Notes: a model not told the origin generated them from the letters alone. A stretch of DNA of 64,000 nucleotides from Negativicutes bacterium (GCA_031292015.1 JARLHY010000139.1:108685-172684), one strand, 5' to 3'. Counted from the first letter of the stretch, positions 1-8,966 are shown. Numbers and translations are program-made.

Positions 1-4
1 AGAT

Positions 5-403
5 ATGATTCCTATCTTAGGGGCGAATGGTGGAACTTATGGTATAGATAAGAAGAACGCAAAAGCTATTGGTGAAATGATAAAGACCATGGCAAAAATG
101 GTTCCCATGGGATTAGAAATTGAATTAGTTTTGGAAGATGGTACTTATTTGAGAGGGCCATTAAAAGAAGAATTTCTTTTAGAATCATCTCAAGATTTAT
201 TGAGAAGTTTTGGTACTGTTTTGCCGGGATATTGGCATGTTGTTGGAGTTATAGATAATAATAGTCAAACATTTAATGAATCATCTAACCCCATGCGCTC
301 AGGAGTCGATCAATTTGCTGCGGCAATAAAATTATTATATTCGGAAAGCCCTCTTCCATGGGTCATTTCCCCAATCTTGATTTTCCGTGAATTGGACAAG
401 TAG
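5..403 (+). CDS. Hypothetical protein, probably C-terminal part of a longer gene
   Basis: The first ATG lies at position 5 and the frame is open to the left window edge, so this is likely the 3' part of a longer gene. The visible 132 residues are soluble, with a segment around VLEDGTYLRGPLKEE and then a C-terminal stretch that includes GYWHVVGVIDN. The pattern faintly recalls DUF6414-type proteins, but this is only an impression. An intrinsic terminator follows about 30 bases after the stop. Base composition is clearly more AT-rich than most of the window, in keeping with an accessory region. No function can be assigned. Confidence 0.55.
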   Translation: MIPILGANGGTYGIDKKNAKAIGEMIKTMAKMVPMGLEIELVLEDGTYLRGPLKEEFLLESSQDLLRSFGTVLPGYWHVVGVIDNNSQTFNESSNPMRSGVDQFAAAIKLLYSESPLPWVISPILIFRELDK

Positions 404-433
404 TTAATTTATTTCAAATATTACTTCATTATC

Positions 434-459
434 GGCCCCGGATCGGGGGCTTTTTTTTT
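434..459 (+). terminator. Rho-independent terminator
   Basis: A GCCCC/GGGGC stem with a short loop is followed by nine T residues. It ends the gene at the left edge. Confidence 0.85.
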
Positions 460-530
460 AGCTGTGTTCGCATTATGTATTGCTGTGGGGTGATATTAAA
501 AGAGAACCGTGATGGTTCTCTTGAACCAGA

Positions 531-896
531 CTATGCGCTACGACGATATATAGAAAGCGGAAATATCCAAGGAACACCGAAATCATCTTCCCAGTCATCA
601 TAAAGCCCACACTCAACAGAAGGCCAAAGAACGTCGTTTCCTTCTACGCTCCGAATATCCAGCCTTAAAGTAGGCCCAACACCTTCGAGGCCGAGTTCAA
701 CGACCAGTATAGAGTCATCACTGTATGTATTCATGTTCAATGACGGTACGTTTTGGTTTGCAGGTAGACTTCTCTCAATGGGTTCTCTTTCATTGCGATA
801 ATAGTCCACAACTGTTGCACCGAGATATTCTCTGATTAGTAAAATTCTCCCGAAATCGTCAATCCATTTGCCAATGTACTTCGTGGTATCACTCAA
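531..896 (-). CDS. Hypothetical small acidic protein
   Basis: A minus-strand gene of about 121 residues. I place the start at a TTG (complement of 894-896) because GAGGTG lies six bases upstream; the ATG at 938 has no such site. The protein begins LSDTTKYIGKWIDDFGRILL and is rich in Asp, Glu and aromatic residues, with no signal peptide or membrane helix. It may be a small immunity-type or house-cleaning protein, but I recognise no family. It sits alone between a plus-strand terminator and a 305-base gap, in AT-rich DNA. Confidence 0.5.
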   Translation of the reverse strand: MSDTTKYIGKWIDDFGRILLIREYLGATVVDYYRNEREPIERSLPANQNVPSLNMNTYSDDSILVVELGLEGVGPTLRLDIRSVEGNDVLWPSVECGLYDDWEDDFGVPWIFPLSIYRRSA

Positions 897-1201
897 CTTT
901 CTCACCTCAAGGTCAGTAATCCCTATGCGGCATAACAAGGTTTCAAACTGTTAGTCGCTACGTGGCGCGAGTTAACAAATGCTCGAACCAGCATGTCTTG
1001 CTTCTTGTTGCGCGTACTGAGTCGTTTGTGAAGTTCGATATATCTAATGTCGTATAGTCAATAATATGGTTGTTTAAATGCAACAAGATCTTTTGCTGTG
1101 GGCATCTGCTACTAACTTTCATGCAATGACCTGGCATTCCTGGATGGCTGGTGGGGTGTTGATGGGATATCTAATATTTTTCGCGGTCAGGAGGTGGTAA
1201 C
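897..1201. other. Intergenic stretch without a recognised gene
   Basis: About 305 bases. The left end holds the upstream region of the minus-strand gene, and the right end supplies the strong ribosome-binding site (AGGAGGTGG) of the next gene. A short inverted repeat TAACA/TGTTA near 937-955 has no clear role. I see no RNA gene here. Confidence 0.5.
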
Positions 1202-1417
1202 ATGTACGAATTTAGAACGCGGGATGAACTGGAAAAATTCATCCAGGGAGAAGTCGTCACGGCCGCCGAGGCGGAAGAAATTTTAGGGGTAACCCGTCAG
1301 ACGCTTCATTCACTCAAGGAACGTCTAAAGCTGTTTCCGATCATTGAGCGTGGTCGGGTTACATTATATTGGAAGGCTGATATCTTGCAGCGGAAGAAGG
1401 ACTTGGCCAAGGAGTAA
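1202..1417 (+). CDS. Small helix-turn-helix (excisionase/MerR-like) DNA-binding protein
   Basis: A 71-residue protein with a very strong ribosome-binding site (AGGAGGTGG, six bases before ATG). Residues about 18-60 read as a winged helix-turn-helix of the excisionase/MerR type: VVTAAEAEEILGVTRQTLH gives the first helices, and RGRVTLYWKADIL gives the wing. Such proteins usually bind DNA as small regulators, or as excisionase-like factors beside mobile DNA. No integrase is visible, so a link to an element is only suggestive. The gene ends about 20 bases from the convergent secreted-protein gene. Confidence 0.65.
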   Translation: MYEFRTRDELEKFIQGEVVTAAEAEEILGVTRQTLHSLKERLKLFPIIERGRVTLYWKADILQRKKDLAKE

Positions 1418-1437
1418 CGTTGAAGGTCTCGCGGGCT

Positions 1438-1893
1438 TTATTGTTTTTGATTTCGCTTTGCATCTTCGATGTTTTTGCGATCTTGTTCTTCATTCTTTTT
1501 TCTGTAGAATTCCTGTCTTCTTTGATTGGCTTCGGGATAATATTGTTCAACCGTATCAAAGGCAAAATCAAAACTTATTGTGTCGACATGCTTACCAGTG
1601 CTATTCTTGTTTTTATCTAAAATCCATGCTAAATATGATTTCCGTCTATCTACGTCGAAACAAACCTTATACCATAAACCATCCGCATAGATATTAGCAT
1701 AATAAGAATACTTATATTCTGGATAAGCACCAGAATTTGTTACTTCCCATGATCCTGTCTTGCTTGATTCCCGACTTATACTATCAATGTCAACATAGGC
1801 AGGCTGTCCATTAAAATCACCACAGTAGACTCGCTCCGCCAAAGCTGTAGTTGGAATAATTAGAAGCAGAATAAATAAAAGAAGTTTTCTCAA
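1438..1893 (-). CDS. Putative secreted hypothetical protein
   Basis: The start chosen is a TTG (complement of 1891-1893) with GGAG eight bases upstream, giving 151 residues; longer versions run into a degenerate region. The N-terminus is a classical Sec signal peptide: LRKLL, a hydrophobic run, then TTALA before ERVYCGDF. The mature part contains YVDIDSISR and WYKVCFDVDRR, resembling the small 'surface-adhesin-like' or lysozyme-inhibitor-like periplasmic proteins common in Negativicutes. The C-terminus is a charged helix rich in Glu, Lys, Arg and Gln. Two Cys residues could form a disulfide. No specific function can be given. Confidence 0.65.
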   Translation of the reverse strand: MRKLLLFILLLIIPTTALAERVYCGDFNGQPAYVDIDSISRESSKTGSWEVTNSGAYPEYKYSYYANIYADGLWYKVCFDVDRRKSYLAWILDKNKNSTGKHVDTISFDFAFDTVEQYYPEANQRRQEFYRKKNEEQDRKNIEDAKRNQKQ

Positions 1894-1967
1894 TTGATCA
1901 TCTCCTTTTGCTTCCAGAATATCATACTGGGAAAACTTGGACAAGCAATAGCCGGTAGATACTCTAA

Positions 1968-2261
1968 TCATACGGTAAATCCTGCGAGATCGGCAATATC
2001 GAGGTGTGGGAAGGCGGGGTGGAGGCAGGGATCGCGGTTGGCAACAGACTGCCCAGTGTCGGCGATATATCAATAGTCGGCGTGGTCAATACCGGCGGGC
2101 AGTTCGGTTATATCGACCTGCAGACCACACCGCTGTCCATCGTGGTCAAGCTGAGCAAGACCATCGGCAAAGCGCTGGTGAAGGCACTTTGCCGCGTTTC
2201 AGCAGTGGACGCGGCAGCCGGACTCAGCAGCGCTAATGGTGAAAAAGCCGGTCCCACATAA
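1968..2261 (+). pseudogene. Gene fragment without a proper start
   Basis: An open stretch whose translation (for example IEVWEGGVEAGIAVGNRLPS, then VGVVNTGGQFGYIDLQTTP) looks like real glycine-rich protein. It has no ribosome-binding site or start codon at its left end, where a stop lies at 1965. It is GC-rich like the core genome, in contrast to the AT-rich block to its left, and overlaps the 3' end of a minus-strand micro-protein gene. I read it as the 3' remnant of a gene cut off by insertion or deletion. The family is not recognised. Confidence 0.35.
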
Positions 2262-2328
2262 TATATAATACAACCAGTACAGCGGCAAAAATAATACCAA
2301 GGTCCCCGCTGTATTGTTCCATGTTCAT
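2233..2328 (-). CDS. Membrane micro-protein (31 residues)
   Basis: A minus-strand reading frame encoding one hydrophobic helix (LGIIFAAVLVVLYIMW) between a short polar N-terminus and a basic DRLFHH tail. AGGAG lies four bases before the first ATG and ten before a second ATG (complement of 2320-2322). A good sigma-A-type promoter lies directly upstream. It is divergent from sigK. Small single-helix proteins of this size are common in the spore envelope and stress response, but I cannot assign a family. Translation is inferred from signals only. Confidence 0.45.
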   Translation of the reverse strand: MNMEQYSGDLGIIFAAVLVVLYIMWDRLFHH

Positions 2329-2343
2329 CACTCTCCTGCTGCA

Positions 2344-2372
2344 ATTATACCTGATTTTGCCCCGGCCGCCAA
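2344..2372 (-). promoter_or_regulatory. Sigma-A-like promoter for the micro-protein
   Basis: On the minus strand, TTGGCG and a perfect TATAAT are separated by 17 bases. The predicted start of transcription is only about 9-15 bases before the two candidate ATGs, so the leader would be very short. Confidence 0.5.
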
Positions 2373-2454
2373 ATCGGCTAACAGAATTTAACAGGCACAC
2401 AAAGCCGCACCTCCCCATACAATGGAACACAGACCAAAGCGGGGGTGAAAGGTT

Positions 2455-3159
2455 TTGGTGTCTTTTTTTGCGGTCTTGGCGGCTTCGGTTGTCAAGGGGC
2501 TTTCCCTCCTTGTCGGGTATCTTACCAACAATACATTCCCGTTGCCGCTGTCGGAAAAGGAGGAGCAGCAGTATCTGGAACGGCTGAAGAGCGGTGACGA
2601 AAAGGCCAGGAATGTATTGATCGAAAGAAACCTGCGGCTGGTGGCTCATATTGTCAAAAAATTTGACAACACCGGCGAAGAAATCGACGACCTGATCTCC
2701 ATCGGCACTATCGGGCTTATCAAAGCGATAAACACGTTTGACCAAGGGAAAAAGACCCGTCTGGCGACCTATGCCGCCCGCTGCATCGAAAATGAGATTT
2801 TGATGCATTTTCGCAGTACCCGCCGGACCCGGACTGAAGTCAGTCTGTACGACCCCATCGGCGTTGACAAGGAAGGCAATGAAATAACGCTGATTGATGT
2901 CCTGGGAACCGCGCCGGATGTGGTGGCCGAAGCGGTGGAAAACCAGTGTGAGCAGGAAAGGCTGGTCAACCAGATCAGCCGTCTCAACAACCGGGAAAAG
3001 TGGGTGCTGGAGATGCGGTTCGGCATGCCGGACGGCGGCAGGAAAACCCAGCGCGACATCGCAAAAATGCTCGGCATTTCCCGGTCTTATGTCTCGAGGA
3101 TTGAAAAACGGGCGGTGGGTAAGCTCTGCAAAAGCCTGACCGCCGAGGACGGGCAGTAA
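2455..3159 (+). CDS. sigK: RNA polymerase sporulation sigma factor SigK (pro-sigma-K)
   Basis: This is the late mother-cell sigma factor that drives coat and germination genes. The 234-residue protein matches the family along its length: a hydrophobic pro-sequence (residues about 1-20) before NNTFPLPLS, sigma region 2 with RNLRLVAHIVKKFDNTGEE and LATYAARCIENEI, and region 4 with a helix-turn-helix at IAKMLGISRSYVSRIEKR. The start is TTG followed by GTG, with GGGGGTG about seven bases upstream. The pro-sequence implies processing by a SpoIVFB-type protease. The gene is continuous, not split by a skin-like prophage as in Bacillus subtilis. An intrinsic terminator follows. Confidence 0.93.
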   Translation: MVSFFAVLAASVVKGLSLLVGYLTNNTFPLPLSEKEEQQYLERLKSGDEKARNVLIERNLRLVAHIVKKFDNTGEEIDDLISIGTIGLIKAINTFDQGKKTRLATYAARCIENEILMHFRSTRRTRTEVSLYDPIGVDKEGNEITLIDVLGTAPDVVAEAVENQCEQERLVNQISRLNNREKWVLEMRFGMPDGGRKTQRDIAKMLGISRSYVSRIEKRAVGKLCKSLTAEDGQ

Positions 3160-3231
3160 TCAGCGTGTACCCCCTCTTAAGCGCGGAAAGACCCGGCCGG
3201 ATGAGGGCACTTCACTCGGCGGATCATAAAA

Positions 3232-3266
3232 AGACAGCCTCCGGATTATCCGGAGGTTGTCTTTTT
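3232..3266 (+). terminator. Rho-independent terminator after sigK
   Basis: A 13-base-pair stem (GACAGCCTCCGGA with a TTAT loop and one G-T pair) is followed by five T residues. Confidence 0.9.
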
Positions 3267-3399
3267 GTATCAGCAATGATGCCCCGCATTCAGCTCAATA
3301 AATATTTCGCACAGGGAAAGCCGGGATGCGAATGAAGGAATGTGGCAAATATTGTCGAAACATGAAGGAAGTTGGCTGTTTTTAATGGAGGAATACAAA

Positions 3400-4575
3400 G
3401 TGCAGGCAATGTTGTCTTCGTTGTTTGAACTAAGGAAATTTGTAGTTCCTGAATTTATTTTTGGTCTCGGCGCCAGAAATTTAGTGGGCCGGTATGCGGT
3501 AAACTACGGTACCCGCAGAGCCCTTCTGGTTACTGATAAGCATCTGCGGATGTCGACACCCTGGGTGGAGCAGGTCGGAAAATCTCTCGAAAATGCGTCT
3601 GTTTCCTATGTTGTAATGGATCAGGTTTCACCTAATCCCCGTTCTGGGGAAATTATGGCTGGTGCAGCGCTGTTTTCTCAAGAACGCTGCAACGCCATTA
3701 TCGCCGTAGGTGGCGGCAGTGTTATGGATTGTGCCAAGGGCATTGGGATCGTTTGCTCGAATGGCGGGCATATTTTGGATTTTGAAGGAGTAGACCGAAT
3801 TTCCTGCGCCATGCCGCCGTTAATCTGCGTCCCAACTACCAGTGGCACCGGTTCAGAAGTTTCTCAGTTTACGATTGTTTTAGATGAGGGGCGCAAGGTA
3901 AAAGTCGCTATTGTCAGCAAGGCGGTTGTGCCTGACGTAGGTCTGATCGATCCGGAAGTGACCACTACCATGGAGCCTTTTTTAACGGCCTGCACCGGCC
4001 TGGATGCGTTAACCCACGCGATAGAAGCTTTTGTTTCCAATGCCAGTTCTCCGGTTACCGACCTACATGCTTTGGAGGCCGTACGAGTGATATGGGAAGC
4101 ATTGCCGAAGGCGGTTTCGGACCCAACCGATGTTTCTTGGCGAGCCCGGATGCTGCTTGGAAGCCTGCACGCCGGTATCGCATTCTCCAACGCGATTCTG
4201 GGCGTCGTCCACGCTCTGGCCCACAGCCTTGGGGGGCATCTGAATCTTCCGCATGGCGAATGCAATGCTATCCTCCTGGGACCTGTTGTAAAATATAACT
4301 ATTCTGCCTGTCCGGAGAAGTACAAAACGATCGGAAAAATTCTGGGCTGTTCTCAGGACGGATTGCCGGAAGAATCCGCTGCGAATGAATTATGTTTGGC
4401 TATTGAGCAATTCAGGCGCGATCTTGGGGTCAGCAGAACCTTGGGAGATTTCGGCGTGCGCCGGGCATCAATACCCATTCTGGCGGAGCTTGCGCTGCGG
4501 GATGCCTGTTTGGCTACCAATCCCCGGACTTTGTCGAAAGAAGACTTGAGGAAACTTTATGAACAAGCGTTGTAA
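3400..4575 (+). CDS. Iron-containing alcohol dehydrogenase (ErcA-like)
   Basis: A group III NAD(P)-dependent alcohol dehydrogenase of about 391 residues. GTG at 3400 is preferred to the upstream ATG at 3340 because GGAGG lies eight bases before it and the family begins near FELRKFVVPEFIFG. The dinucleotide-binding motif AVGGGSVMDCAKG and the PTTSGTGSE segment are intact. The metal-binding histidines lie in LDALTHAIEA, HALAHSLGG and LPHGECNA. The end overlaps the next gene by 17 bases, a coupling also seen for ErcA-type enzymes beside sensor proteins, so this enzyme may belong to a sensing circuit rather than bulk fermentation. The substrate is unknown. Confidence 0.88.
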   Translation: MQAMLSSLFELRKFVVPEFIFGLGARNLVGRYAVNYGTRRALLVTDKHLRMSTPWVEQVGKSLENASVSYVVMDQVSPNPRSGEIMAGAALFSQERCNAIIAVGGGSVMDCAKGIGIVCSNGGHILDFEGVDRISCAMPPLICVPTTSGTGSEVSQFTIVLDEGRKVKVAIVSKAVVPDVGLIDPEVTTTMEPFLTACTGLDALTHAIEAFVSNASSPVTDLHALEAVRVIWEALPKAVSDPTDVSWRARMLLGSLHAGIAFSNAILGVVHALAHSLGGHLNLPHGECNAILLGPVVKYNYSACPEKYKTIGKILGCSQDGLPEESAANELCLAIEQFRRDLGVSRTLGDFGVRRASIPILAELALRDACLATNPRTLSKEDLRKLYEQAL

Positions 4576-6838
4576 CCCTTCGGAATCGGGGAATTTCGCG
4601 CGGGATCTGCTCATCGGACTAGGCGAGAGGTCTGTGCGAAAAATTTACTATCCGGAATTACAGCAGCGAATGACGGAATTGGAGCGATTTCGACTGCTGC
4701 TCGACCAGGCGCCGGACGCCATTTTTCTTGTTGAAGCAAGTACCGGCCACATTATTGATGCCAATGCGGCCGCCCGGACTTGGTATGGACACGAGCAAGA
4801 TGGTTCTGATCAGGCAAATATTTCTCAGTGGCTGGAACTATCCTTACCGATCAGTTCGCCGGACATGGATAAACCTTTTGAAGTGTGGCTCAACTTAAGT
4901 CCTTCCGGTTGCCCGCAGGGACGGGCGGTGCCATTTGAAATCTCGGTACGCCGGGCCAATTTAGAGGAAAAAGATTTTCTGGTTATCGTAGCCCGTGCTG
5001 TTGCTGAACGAAAAGAGGCCGAAAACCGGCTGCTTGCAGCGCATGAAGAGTTGTCGGCGAGCTATGAGGAACTGGAGGCCTTGTATAGGCAGTTAAACAA
5101 TACCGAAGAGGAATTGCGGCTTAACGTGGCTGAACTGCAAAATAGCCAATCGGCCCTTGCCGAAAGCGAAACCCGTTATCGCCTGGCCATGGAAGGCTCA
5201 AATGACGCCATTTGGGACTGGGATATTCAGCGCGATGTGTGGTCGATATCGGTGGAGTGGGTAGTGAAAATGGGTGTCAAAAAAGAAAGGGCGAGTGATC
5301 GAAGCTTTTGGGAGGCCAGGATACATCCGGATGACAGGGCGCGGCGACAAGACGCAGTCAACGATTGTTTAGCAGGTAAAAGCGACCATATCGACGTAGA
5401 ATATCGCTTTCTGGCTTCGCCTGAACGCTGGATATGGATCCTGGCCAAGGGAAAAGTGCTATTCAATACCAACGGAAAGCCTATCCGCATGTCCGGTTCA
5501 TTTACAGATGTTACAACAAGGAAGAACCAGGACGACTATATCCGTCACTTGGCTTACCATGATTTTCTGACCGGACTTCCCAACAGGTTAGGTATTACCG
5601 AAGCCGTCGCGGCCGCCGTCAAGCGAGCCGAGCTGGAAAAATCGTCCGGGGCATTATTTTTACTGGATCTCGACAATTTCAAACTTGTTAACGATTCCTG
5701 GGGACATTCCTCAGGCGATGCGCTATTGACGGAAGTCGCCGGCAAGCTTAGGGACTATTTTCCGCCGGAACATATCGTTGCCCGTATCGGCGGAGACGAA
5801 TTTGTCATACTGATGAATTCCGTCCAGCCTGATCAGGTTCGGGAGTGGGCGGAGAAAATACTGGCCTTATTTGACGCCCCGGTGATTATGCGCGGGATTC
5901 AACTGGCAATATCCAGCAGTGTTGGGGTTGCCTCCGTTTTGCCAGGGGCGACGGTTGACGAAGTCCTGCGAAATGCCGACATGGCGCTGCATACGGCTAA
6001 AGACGCAGGCAAAAAAACCTGGTGCTTGTTTAAGCGGGAAATGAAAGACAACCTAATCATGCGGATGCAGACGGAAAGCGAATTACACCGGGCTTTGGCA
6101 ACTAATGAGCTTTTGGCCTATTATCAGCCGCAGATTCAACTCGATACAGGAGAGGTTATCGCCTTTGAGGCTCTTTTACGCTGGTCTCACGCCGAAAGGG
6201 GAATTATTTCGCCTCAGGATTTTATCCCACTGGCGGAAGAGACCGGCCTTATCGTTCCGATGGGGGATTTGGTAATTCGCCTGGCTTGTCGCTTTGGACA
6301 TATGCTCGCAAAAAGGTACGGGAAGCGCTGGCGGATAGCTGTTAACGTATCGGCCCGGCAGATTATGCGGGATGATTTTATCCGGACTGTTGGCCGAATT
6401 TTGACAGAAGAAAACTATTCCCCTCACTGTTTGGAAATGGAGCTTACGGAAAGCGTCCTAATGGAATCTTTTGAAGCTACCATAGAAAAATTGACTGAAC
6501 TCCGCGGTTTGGGAATCAGGATCATTCTCGACGACTTTGGTACAGGGTATTCTTCCCTGACTTATCTGAGCCGGCTTCCCATCGACGGCCTGAAAATCGA
6601 CCGGTTCTTTGTCCAAGAACTGGGGGGGAATTCCACTGCGACGGCTATCGCCCAAGCTGTAATAAACCTTGCTCAGCAAATGAATCTCGCTGTTATTGCC
6701 GAAGGTGTGGAAACGGAGGAACAACTTCAGATTTTGCGCAGTTTGGGCTGTGATCATATTCAAGGCTTTTTGTTCAGCCGCCCACTGCCTGTCGATGAAG
6801 CAACCGAGTATCCTGCCCGCTTATACCCCTACACTTGA
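4559..6838 (+). CDS. PAS-PAS-GGDEF-EAL cyclic-di-GMP signalling protein
   Basis: A 759-residue cytoplasmic sensor with no membrane segment. Domains in order: PAS (about 35-155), a coiled linker (about 160-200), PAS/PAC (about 205-320), a GGDEF cyclase domain with intact ARIGGDEF near 410-417, and an EAL phosphodiesterase domain. The EAL domain has FEALLRW near 536 and the metal-binding DDFGTGYSSL near 657. No RxxD inhibitory site precedes GGDEF (the sequence is FPPEHIVARI). Both catalytic motifs are present, so either activity is possible. Translation is coupled to the upstream alcohol dehydrogenase by the overlap. An intrinsic terminator follows. Confidence 0.92.
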   Translation: MNKRCNPSESGNFARDLLIGLGERSVRKIYYPELQQRMTELERFRLLLDQAPDAIFLVEASTGHIIDANAAARTWYGHEQDGSDQANISQWLELSLPISSPDMDKPFEVWLNLSPSGCPQGRAVPFEISVRRANLEEKDFLVIVARAVAERKEAENRLLAAHEELSASYEELEALYRQLNNTEEELRLNVAELQNSQSALAESETRYRLAMEGSNDAIWDWDIQRDVWSISVEWVVKMGVKKERASDRSFWEARIHPDDRARRQDAVNDCLAGKSDHIDVEYRFLASPERWIWILAKGKVLFNTNGKPIRMSGSFTDVTTRKNQDDYIRHLAYHDFLTGLPNRLGITEAVAAAVKRAELEKSSGALFLLDLDNFKLVNDSWGHSSGDALLTEVAGKLRDYFPPEHIVARIGGDEFVILMNSVQPDQVREWAEKILALFDAPVIMRGIQLAISSSVGVASVLPGATVDEVLRNADMALHTAKDAGKKTWCLFKREMKDNLIMRMQTESELHRALATNELLAYYQPQIQLDTGEVIAFEALLRWSHAERGIISPQDFIPLAEETGLIVPMGDLVIRLACRFGHMLAKRYGKRWRIAVNVSARQIMRDDFIRTVGRILTEENYSPHCLEMELTESVLMESFEATIEKLTELRGLGIRIILDDFGTGYSSLTYLSRLPIDGLKIDRFFVQELGGNSTATAIAQAVINLAQQMNLAVIAEGVETEEQLQILRSLGCDHIQGFLFSRPLPVDEATEYPARLYPYT

Positions 6839-6885
6839 CAAGTGGTCTGCGAAAAAGATGATAACTTCAGGGCGGTTCCTTTCAT

Positions 6886-6922
6886 AAGGCCTGACCCCAG
6901 ACAGGGGAGCAGGCCTTTTTTT
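6886..6922 (+). terminator. Rho-independent terminator
   Basis: The outer stem AGGCCTG/CAGGCCT with an inner CCCC/GGGG stem is followed by seven T residues. Confidence 0.85.
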
Positions 6923-7040
6923 CCGGTAATAAGCCGAGTTTGGCTGCCTGGCTGTTATATCCATTTATTCCGGGGTAAAGGGGTTTATTCAAGCGTGTCG
7001 AATGAAAATTCTAAAAGGTTGGTACGGAGGATTTTCTCAG

Positions 7041-8966
7041 ATGCATACAATACCGGCGGTTCAGGAAACAGAATTTAATCTGGCCCTTATTTCCACCTAC
7101 CCCGACATGGCGAAGGTGTTTTCCCATCTGGCGAAGCAGGAGGGGCTCAAACCCTTTGTCGCCTGTGCCGCTTTGACGGAAGCGGTGGAGATAGCCAAAA
7201 AAATTGAGGCGAGAACCGATGTCATCCTGAGCCGCGGCGGAACAGCCGAATATATCAAGGCGGCGGTGGAGGTGCCGGTGGTTTCGGTGCCGATTACCCC
7301 GTTTGACGCGGCACGATCGGTGTATTCCCTGAAAGGTCGGACAAAACTGATCGGTTTTTTTAACTATCGGGAGAATATGCATGGCATTCGGGACATCGAG
7401 GAAATGTTCGGTGTAAAAATCCATGAATATACTTTCAGCTCTGAGGCGGAAATCGAAAAAGGCGTCCTGGATGCCAAAGAAAAGGGCGTCGCGTCGATCA
7501 TCGGCGGCATTGTGACCGTGAAACTGGCTGAGAAACACGGCCTGGAAGGCGTTCTCATCGAGTGCGGCGAAGAGGCCGTATTCCGGTCAATGCGCGAGGC
7601 GCTGCATCTGGCGCGGGTGAGGCGGACCGAACGGAGCCGGGCGGTGAGGTTCAAGACTGTGCTTGACACCATTGCCGAAGGGTTGATCGTGACTGACGAA
7701 CAAGACAGAGTCACGATCTATAATCCGGCTGCCGAACGGATTTTCCGCATTCCCGGCGAAGAGGTCATCAATCAGAAGGTGCAGGACGTCATCCCCAATA
7801 CCCGGATGCATCTTGTTTTTGCAAGCGGAAAGCCGGAAATCTACGAGTTGCAAAAAATTCGCGGCGGTACGCTGGCCACGACCAGAATGCCTATCGTTTT
7901 GGATGGCCGGCGAATCGGCGTTGTCAGTTCTTTTGAGGATGTTACCAAAATTCAGCAGTTAGAGCAGGTGATCCGTAAACAGATTCATGCCAAAGGGTTT
8001 GTCGCCAAGTATCATTTTCCTGACATCGCCACCGCCAATCCGCAGATGATCGAGATCAAGGAACTGGCGGAGCTATACGCCACTACCGATTCCTCCGTGC
8101 TCATCCAGGGCGAATCAGGCACAGGCAAAGAGCTGTTTGCCCAGAGCATCCACAACGCCAGCAACCGAAGCAACTGCCCTTTTGTGGCTGTCAACTGCGC
8201 CGCCATCCCGGAGCATCTCCTGGAGAGCGAGCTATTCGGCTACGAAGGCGGCGCTTTTACCGGAGCGAAAAGGGAGGGAAAACAAGGCCTGTTCGAGTTG
8301 GCCCATAAAGGCAGCGTTTTTCTTGATGAAATCGGTGAGATTTCCGGGTCGCTGCAAGCCCGCCTGCTGCGAGTGCTGCAAGAAAAAGAAATCATGCGGG
8401 TGGGCGGCGGCAGGATCGTACCGGTGGATATCCGGATTATCAGCGCCACCAACAAAAACCTGGAAAAAAAGGTGGCTCTGGGGGAATTCCGCGATGACTT
8501 GTATTACCGGCTCAATGTTTTCAACCTTAAGATTCCTGCTCTGCGGGAGCGCAAAGAGGATGTTCTGCTGCTGGCGCTTAAGTTCTTACGGCAATTCCGC
8601 GCCCAGGCCGAGGATGACGCCATCCGGGAACTGGTTCCCTTCCTTGAGGCATATGACTGGCCGGGTAATGTCCGTGAACTGATGAACATGATGGAGCGGT
8701 TGTCGTTGCTGGCGCGGCGGATTCCGGGGAAACCGCAGTGGGGGGAGATGATCCAGAAGGTCATGACCATTCCCGCGGCCGAACAACCGACGATAACCCT
8801 CAGGGTGAGACTGAACCAGGGCCTGAAGCAGACAGTCCAGCAGGTGGAACGGTCCATCGTTGAAGCGGTGCTGTCCAGATCCGGCAACGACCATGAACAG
8901 GCAGCCAAATTGCTGAAGGTAGGGCGAACGACCCTCTGGCGTAAAAGCGACAGAATTGAGAAGTAA
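7041..8966 (+). CDS. Sigma-54-dependent transcriptional activator with PrpR-type sensor domain
   Basis: A bacterial enhancer-binding protein of 641 residues. ATG at 7041 follows GGAGG by ten bases; an in-frame ATG at 7002 lacks such a site. The N-terminus (about 10-185) is a PrpR_N domain, known in PrpR to sense 2-methylcitrate. It is followed by a PAS domain (about 205-310), an AAA+ domain with Walker A GESGTGKE near 356 and the sigma-54-contacting GAFTGA loop near 403, and a Fis-type helix-turn-helix at the end (HEQAAKLLKVGRTTLW). It lies directly upstream of three palindromic sites, a -24/-12 promoter and the catabolic cluster, so it almost certainly activates that cluster, probably in response to a tricarboxylate- or methylcitrate-like compound. 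Confidence 0.93.
   Translation: MHTIPAVQETEFNLALISTYPDMAKVFSHLAKQEGLKPFVACAALTEAVEIAKKIEARTDVILSRGGTAEYIKAAVEVPVVSVPITPFDAARSVYSLKGRTKLIGFFNYRENMHGIRDIEEMFGVKIHEYTFSSEAEIEKGVLDAKEKGVASIIGGIVTVKLAEKHGLEGVLIECGEEAVFRSMREALHLARVRRTERSRAVRFKTVLDTIAEGLIVTDEQDRVTIYNPAAERIFRIPGEEVINQKVQDVIPNTRMHLVFASGKPEIYELQKIRGGTLATTRMPIVLDGRRIGVVSSFEDVTKIQQLEQVIRKQIHAKGFVAKYHFPDIATANPQMIEIKELAELYATTDSSVLIQGESGTGKELFAQSIHNASNRSNCPFVAVNCAAIPEHLLESELFGYEGGAFTGAKREGKQGLFELAHKGSVFLDEIGEISGSLQARLLRVLQEKEIMRVGGGRIVPVDIRIISATNKNLEKKVALGEFRDDLYYRLNVFNLKIPALRERKEDVLLLALKFLRQFRAQAEDDAIRELVPFLEAYDWPGNVRELMNMMERLSLLARRIPGKPQWGEMIQKVMTIPAAEQPTITLRVRLNQGLKQTVQQVERSIVEAVLSRSGNDHEQAAKLLKVGRTTLWRKSDRIEK

Noticed and set aside
932..990. 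Integron-like attC site (TAACA/TGTTA inverted repeat and GTTATGC on the minus strand) near the small unknown genes.
   Set aside because: No matching RYYYAAC partner box was found at the expected distance and no integrase is in view.
2455..3159. sigK interrupted by a skin-like element.
   Set aside because: The reading frame is continuous from the pro-sequence through region 4.
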